Of a stretch of DNA of 64,000 bases, positions 58,520-64,000 are shown one piece after another. A program made the position numbers and the translations under genes. The stretch spans positions 124,001-188,000 of the forward strand of contig NW_023998433.1 in NCBI RefSeq assembly GCF_014805625.2. The letters are read 5' to 3'. The notes under the pieces were generated by a model. The model had not been told where the DNA came from. It worked only from the letters and a program-made list of their open reading frames with translations, and did not search any database. Numbering within the stretch: the first letter of the stretch is position 1; every line of letters begins with the position of its first letter. Origin of the DNA: Glossina fuscipes. Its lineage: Eukaryota; Arthropoda; Insecta; Diptera; Glossinidae.

Positions 58520-61060
58520 CCATAAAAAGTTCAATATGTTTCAATAAATTTAAAACTTTTATCATTAATTACGCTTTAAAAAGTTTAAAGCAATAAAATA
58601 AAGAAAGAAATGACAAAATTTCTGCACACAATGTAAAAAATACGACCACAGCGCGCGCTCAGAGTTGCCTGATATTGAACTAACTAGTATTAGAAATAAG
58701 AGGTTTTTTTAATGATAAGCATAAAAAGATTTAGCTAACTTGAATGAATAACAAATGAGAATTGTTTTTGTAGAAAGTAAATCGACAAATCGAATGCAAC
58801 GCATTACTTATTCTAGAATAGATTGCAAGAGAGGGAAACACTTCCTTTTATGTCTATGTTTCGTTGCTTTGGAGCATAAAACGTACAAAATTGATTATAG
58901 TGTTGATCTGGCTGTTGACAAGGGCGTGCCTTGCAGACGGCATTGTTATTAGTTAAAGCACTTTTGTAATCTACGAAAGTAAATCACTTAGCATAATTAA
59001 TAATTTTGATTAAAAAGAGCAAATTGGGTATTCAAAACTAACAAGATTTTCTTCAAACGAACGAATTCTCAAAATAGCAGAAACTATGTTCAGGTTATCT
59101 GACGTTTTCCAAGAGGATCTCTAATCTTTAAAAACTTACATAAAATTACACGTATCCATTAAGTTAGCTAGTTGTCTAGCTGCTGAATAAAATAAAACAA
59201 TAAAATAATTTTCTGAAAATGTTTTTTTTTATTTAATTCTTAATAAATTATAACATTTTAATAAATAAACGCACTAAATAAAACGAACTGTTTACGTTCT
59301 TAAACTGTAATATTAACACTCGTTGCATAATCGGTACAGTGGATAAATTTTTAATATGAGTCATTGTGTTTTTATGTGTATAAATAAACTCTTGGAATTT
59401 TGTTAAAATTTTCTGATCATACTGATAAAACACGTACACAACTGCGTATATATATTATGTGTGCGCTGCTGCTTGGATATGCATGCATATGCATGCATTT
59501 GTAAAGTGTTGCCACTAAATGAAGAATAAGCGAAAAATTCATGAACGCAGAAATTCTTTCTAAAACATAAAAGAGGAGGAAACCAAATTTAAGAGATTTT
59601 TTTTTTTAAATTTAATGAACATTTTTTTTATCAGACAACTGGTCTACACTTTGTCTTTCGATATATGAATATAAAACGTATATTTTTACGTCAGTCTTAT
59701 GACGAGATATTTTTAATTAATGATAACAGCCTGAATATTACTCCTTGTTAAACTTCATCGTCATATTACAAAAAATTATATGTAGCATAGTTTTAGGCAG
59801 CAATTTCAAGAATGAAAAAACTTAGCCAGCAGATTGGCTAGGTTTCGAGTTACTAATAAGAATTGAAGATTTACTTGGTTTTGTTATTCCGTTTATCAGA
59901 CACACATACACACAAACATACGTATATTTATTTAAAGTATTAATATATATCAGATTAAGGTGAGATTTTTGCACGATTTAACTCTGTCCTTCTATGCATC
60001 TGCTTTTTTGGTCTCTCACTCTTTAGTTTTTGCATATCTCCACTGTTTTGTTGTCCTTTACGTGAACACTATTTTCTCTTCATTTGTATCTTCATACATT
60101 CGCTCGTGCATCTAGCTAGCCAATTTGTGTTTACGCTTAATGTATGTGCTGTGATTTACCGCAAAAATATTTTTGATCGCAAAATTTTTTTTTGTCTTCT
60201 TAATAAAAATATATGCATAAATTAAATATAAATTAGTTAAAGAAAAATTTACTAATAAGAAACTGTACATATTTAACTGTCTATTCACTAATCCATGCAA
60301 TTATCTCACGTTTGCCCGAATGTCCATCTGTTTGTACTTCATCTCTCCGTTTGTCTCTTTATTAATAAATTACTTTTACCAGGTATCTCACTGCCATTCC
60401 TTCCGTACGTCCATGACGTCTATTTAAACTCATTTTAAGATGACTACAGTACTTTTTTTATCTCTGATGATGACATCAATATTGAATACTACCGGAGTTA
60501 CGATGAAAAGTAGTACAGTAATATTGTTTTTTCGTCGTAGCTTATAAAAAGATGAAGATCATAAAATTTATTATTATTTTTTAAATAACTCACAAGTTTT
60601 TATGCGTTCAGATACTTTTTGTTTTATTAACTGCATAAACCTTCGTCTTTGAATTTCAATGAAAGACTAAACTTGCAGCCGTAATAGTTTTTGTTAATTA
60701 AAATCTTCATAAACAAATCACGTCTTACCTTTGTTTGACGATATAATATTTTTACTGTAGTCAGTAGAAATTTTCTGTGTAACTCCGGATACTAATTCAT
60801 TTTAATTATAATTATTTGTATGTTTAACAATATTGGCCAGTGAAGAGTTGTGCGTCTCAATTCATTTGAAAATCTCGGCTAGCAGGAAAAAATCAACGGA
60901 ATCCAATTACAAGATAAAGAATTTCATGCTTTTCTATATTGCGATGGTGCAGTCATATATACATAATTTTTCTTTATTCTATTAAATAAAATAAAAAATT
61001 ACAACAATTGCAAATTGGAAAATTCGTTGTCTTTGGATGAAATAAACTGTTTCTAGATAT
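58520..61060. other. AT-rich intergenic DNA, no gene seen
   Basis: An acceptor-like TTGTTTTTGTAG at about 58770 opens a frame of 60 codons to 58952 with several Cys and Lys/Arg, but without homology I can name. A 20-bp palindrome lies at 59479-59498. Otherwise plain AT-rich sequence. Confidence 0.5.
59479..59498. repeat. 20-bp perfect palindrome of ATGC units
   Basis: ATGCATGCATATGCATGCAT reads the same on both strands and alternates purine and pyrimidine except at two central steps. Confidence 0.9.
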
Positions 61061-61064
61061 TATA

Positions 61065-62140
61065 AAAGGTACTTGCATGTGTATGGATCAACGACATCTA
61101 TTGGTGAAAATGATAAAGTAATGCAAAGTATCAACATACCGAACGGTTAAATTCGATGACATCCGTTCTCTACAAGAAATTGCAGTTTTCTATACAGCAT
61201 TACAGTGCATACAGACACCAATCATGGAAAGCTCAAAATTATATTTTCGACATTCGTCACTTTTGTTGTTCGGTTTGAAGAAATCTGCTGCCAAAGCCCA
61301 TCCAGCACTTTTGAAAGCTTATCGTGATGCCTCTTCATCATATTCCAATTATCGGTGCTGGTTTTAACGGTTTGAAAGTGGCGATCTTGATATAAATTAA
61401 GAAAGAACGGCTTGAGGTACACAAAAAATTCGACGCCCATGAATTTGCTAGACTTATCGGATGAAAGCCTAGCACAAGAGCTCAAAGAACTCTCGAAGAG
61501 CTTAGCAGTTGATGAATTAAGTGTTTCTAGACGTGTATGTGCGTTGGAAAAGATCCAAAAGAGAAAGGAATAGGTACCACACGAATTAACTGAAAATGCC
61601 AATTCGAACCGTTTTATCACCGCGGCTGCATTGCTTGCCAGGCAAAAAGAGAAAAGTTTTTTGTGACGCATTTTGACTGACGATAAAAAATGAACAATAC
61701 AATAATCCCAAGCGTAAAAAGTTCTGGGCTAGTTCAGGGGGGTCATCTACATGGGGCGATCAGCCAGGTATAGGGTATTTCGAGCTGCTAAAGCCAAATG
61801 AAACTGTTACTGCAAATATTTACCGAGATTAATTAAACAGATTGAATTATGTAATACTGCAAAAAAACACTAGGAACAGCAGTTAACAGACGCAAAGTCG
61901 TCCTATTGCATGGCAACACTGCTTCACATGTTGAAAGGATACATGGTTGTAGTCCATCCAGCGTACTCTCCAGATATAGCGCCTTCTGATTAGCACTTGT
62001 TCAGATCGATGTAGCATGGCTTGGCTAGCATGCAGTTTCGAAATGCTGAAGATGTACAAAAATGGATCGACGATTGCCATGTTCCCACAAAGATGGGAAA
62101 AAGTGTTAGGAAATGACGAAAAATATTTTGATCGATATAT
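61065..62140 (+). mobile_element. mariner-like transposase pseudogene, near full length, copy 3
   Basis: Shares its whole length with copy 2. Starting from TACTTGCATGT it reads, with frame changes, KSAAKAHPALLKAYRDASSS (N-terminal helix-turn-helix region), a RFESGDLDI segment, SLAQELKELSKSLAVDEL, SVSRRVCALEKIQK, VPHELTEN, LLHGNTASHVERI, HPAYSPDIAPSD and FRNAEDVQKWIDD. The second catalytic Asp (HDN) is HGN here, and stops interrupt after PSD. The third-Asp region is intact, so copies 2 and 3 have decayed at different catalytic sites. Confidence 0.8.
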
Positions 62141-63550
62141 ATCGTAACAATTTTTCTCAACAAATGCCTCTTCCAAGTAAAAGAATAATGAACATACATA
62201 CGCGCGCCTAAGGTTTTTGATTTAGAAGCATATAGTGTCTATTAAAGCTCTTACCTACATGGCGGTTCGAACGATCCCCACAAAGATATCCGAAAATGAT
62301 GTAATAACCAAGGCCGAAAGAATTCGTTAACTTTTGGAAAAGTTGGTTTAATACGTTTTCAAAGTGATACCTTAAATGAATTATTCACAACAAGACAGCA
62401 GTTCTCTATAAACGGAGTATTAAATGCAATTGCGTACCTGAAAATTAAATCGTAGTGATTTTAAGAAAACAATTAAAACAGTATACATGTGCGTGGTACA
62501 TTAAGCCAATAGCTGACCATTCACCCATACATTGCCGACAGATAACTAACGGGGAAGCAACCAGCAGCCAACCAACAAATTCAAAGCTATTTATCTGTTT
62601 CATAATATATTTGAAAATTGATAGTGTTTGAGTAGTCATACGTAATGGTTATGGGGCCACAATTTCCGTTTGCCTTTGTCACATTAAGTGCAACACCGAA
62701 CACAATGTTAATAAGCGATAATCTCGCAAATAAATACAAACATATATGACGGCCATAAAATGTTGATAGAGCCGCAGTTGGTTTGTTAATGTATGCATAG
62801 TACGATGGCAAAAAACTTTGATCTGCGATTTCCATAAAGTAGTTATGCCAATTTTTTTTCATTTTCTTTTTTTTTATCCATAAGCGCAATACACAAACAC
62901 GCACACATGCACACACACACACACACACTTTTAGTTACAACTTATATACGCAATCATTTTATAAACTTTTGAACGTAGACAGACAAACTTTCCGAAACAC
63001 TATTGTCCACAGCAAACTAAATCCCGAAAATGTTTTCGAAAAAACCGCAAAACCAATCAAAAAACTTTAAAATAAAAATTTATAACGTATAATACGTACG
63101 TACATATATATGCGCCTTACTTGTATACACTCAAATGTTGCGGGTTTTGAATGAATAAGAAAAAAAAAAAGAAAGAAAAACACAAAATTTAGATCTATTT
63201 TTGTGACGCGTCAGGCAAGAGAAGAGCTCGTCTGCAGTTAGATTTCTTTTTATTGTCGTTGTTGTTGTCGTTATATACAATGTGAGAAGAAAAATTGGTT
63301 CATAGAAATTGGTTCAAAGAACATTTAGACCCCATTTTTGATATGAGAGATTTTATTGTATCGCACATTTTGGCCTTTATATATATCTATTTATATATGT
63401 GCATATACAGCCATTGACACGTATATAGCTCACACTTCACCATTTGACTAAATAAAGCGATTAAAAATAAAAAATTATAAAAAGTTCCTTCTTATTTTTT
63501 TAAACCTAGAAACAACAATTTAGAGAAGTATTAAAATTGATTAGCAAATG
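62141..63550. other. AT-rich intergenic DNA, no gene seen
   Basis: Includes a (CA)n run at 62910-62928 and A-rich tracts near 63160-63180. No gene was recognised. Confidence 0.55.
62910..62928. repeat. (CA)n microsatellite
   Basis: About nine CA units, extended on the left by imperfect CACAxG units from 62891. Confidence 0.9.
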
Positions 63551-63559
63551 AAGCGATAA

Positions 63560-63985
63560 AATTCGTATGACAAAAAATTACCGCAAATGTACAAAGGTCC
63601 CAAAGGGCCATAAGATTAGTGCAAAATTTCTCATTTGAAAACAAAAACCAAGAATTGTTGGTTGCAGCTTTCTTGATACTTCCCCAAAGTTCATCGTTAT
63701 TTTTAAAAATATTTTTCCCTCAAGCATTACTCTAAACAAGTTCGCATAAAGTCCCAATAGGGTTAAGGTCATGATCTTGTGCTGGTCGTTCTAGAACTTA
63801 AATATTTCCTTTTGAAAACCGTTCACTTGTAATATTTTTTGAGTGCTTCGCTTCACGTTAGCGTGCATAAAAATCCAGTTTACCGGTTTAGAGTCGAACG
63901 AATATTAAACCAATTTTAGTTCTTGAAATCCTTTTAATCTCGTTTCTTGTAACACGCCTTATACCGTGGCTTAGAAAAAGTGTTC
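63560..63985 (-). mobile_element. Tc1-like transposase remnant (C-terminal part)
   Basis: The minus strand, with frameshifts, reads NWIFMHANVKRSTQKILQVN (family motif with QDNDPKHTS). It then reads ERPAQDHDLNPIGTLCELV at about 63735-63795 (family WPAQSPDLNPIENLW) and KNNDELWGSIKKAATNNSWF. The second catalytic Asp position is changed to HANV. The element extends leftwards in protein terms beyond the right edge of the window. It is inactive as read. Confidence 0.6.
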
Positions 63986-64000
63986 TACTTGAACCGTCCA

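Noticed and set aside
1..64000. A CRISPR array, toxin-antitoxin pair or other prokaryotic system
   Set aside because: No regularly spaced repeats with unique spacers, no ribosome-binding sites and no compact gene clusters; composition and splice signals are those of an insect genome.

Overview
This is nuclear DNA from an insect, most likely a brachyceran fly. A tephritid or related fruit fly is my inference. The grounds are very AT-rich sequence, long introns, Drosophila-style Kozak context and splice sites, a miple-type midkine/pleiotrophin gene, and a dense load of dipteran-type transposon debris (irritans-like mariner, Tc1-like, DINE-1-like and jockey-type LINE sequence). There are no operons, CRISPR arrays or bacterial features.

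One host gene can be supported. It is a plus-strand midkine/pleiotrophin homologue (Drosophila miple1/miple2 family) with three coding exons at 37036-37267, 41933-42070 and 48328-48507, separated by introns of 4.7 and 6.3 kb. Exon 1 encodes a signal peptide and an acidic spacer. Exons 2 and 3 each encode one four-cysteine C-x9-C-x18/19-C-x9-C module. Every junction is phase 1. The last coding exon is not resolved: exon 3 ends in a strong donor, and no convincing acceptor exon was found downstream.

Layout. 1-36.5 kb: no supported host gene. It holds AT-rich intergenic DNA with simple repeats, DINE-1-like repeats, two tRNA-derived SINE families, a degraded Tc1-like piece (19.9-20.2 kb), a broken mariner (21.8-22.3 kb), a 382-bp piggyBac-like MITE (25.26-25.65 kb), an A/C-rich stretch with a G-quadruplex motif (26.7-27.8 kb) and a 1.6-kb solo-LTR candidate (30.88-32.47 kb) nested in an older repeat. 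36.5-48.5 kb: the miple locus, whose introns hold DINE-like repeats, two MITE or mariner insertions and a small Cys-rich open frame (47.2-47.6 kb). 48.5-55 kb: a pogo-like MITE (49.49-49.90 kb), a DINE-like foldback (50.13-51.91 kb) and otherwise plain AT-rich DNA. 55.1-58.5 kb: a scrambled cluster of jockey-type LINE fragments on the minus strand, with a 10-N assembly gap. 58.5-64 kb: intergenic DNA with a second near-full-length dead mariner (61.1-62.1 kb) and a Tc1-like transposase remnant at the right edge.

All transposase and reverse-transcriptase frames seen are broken, so the mobile elements look inactive. Family assignments come from motif recognition by eye; no database search was run.
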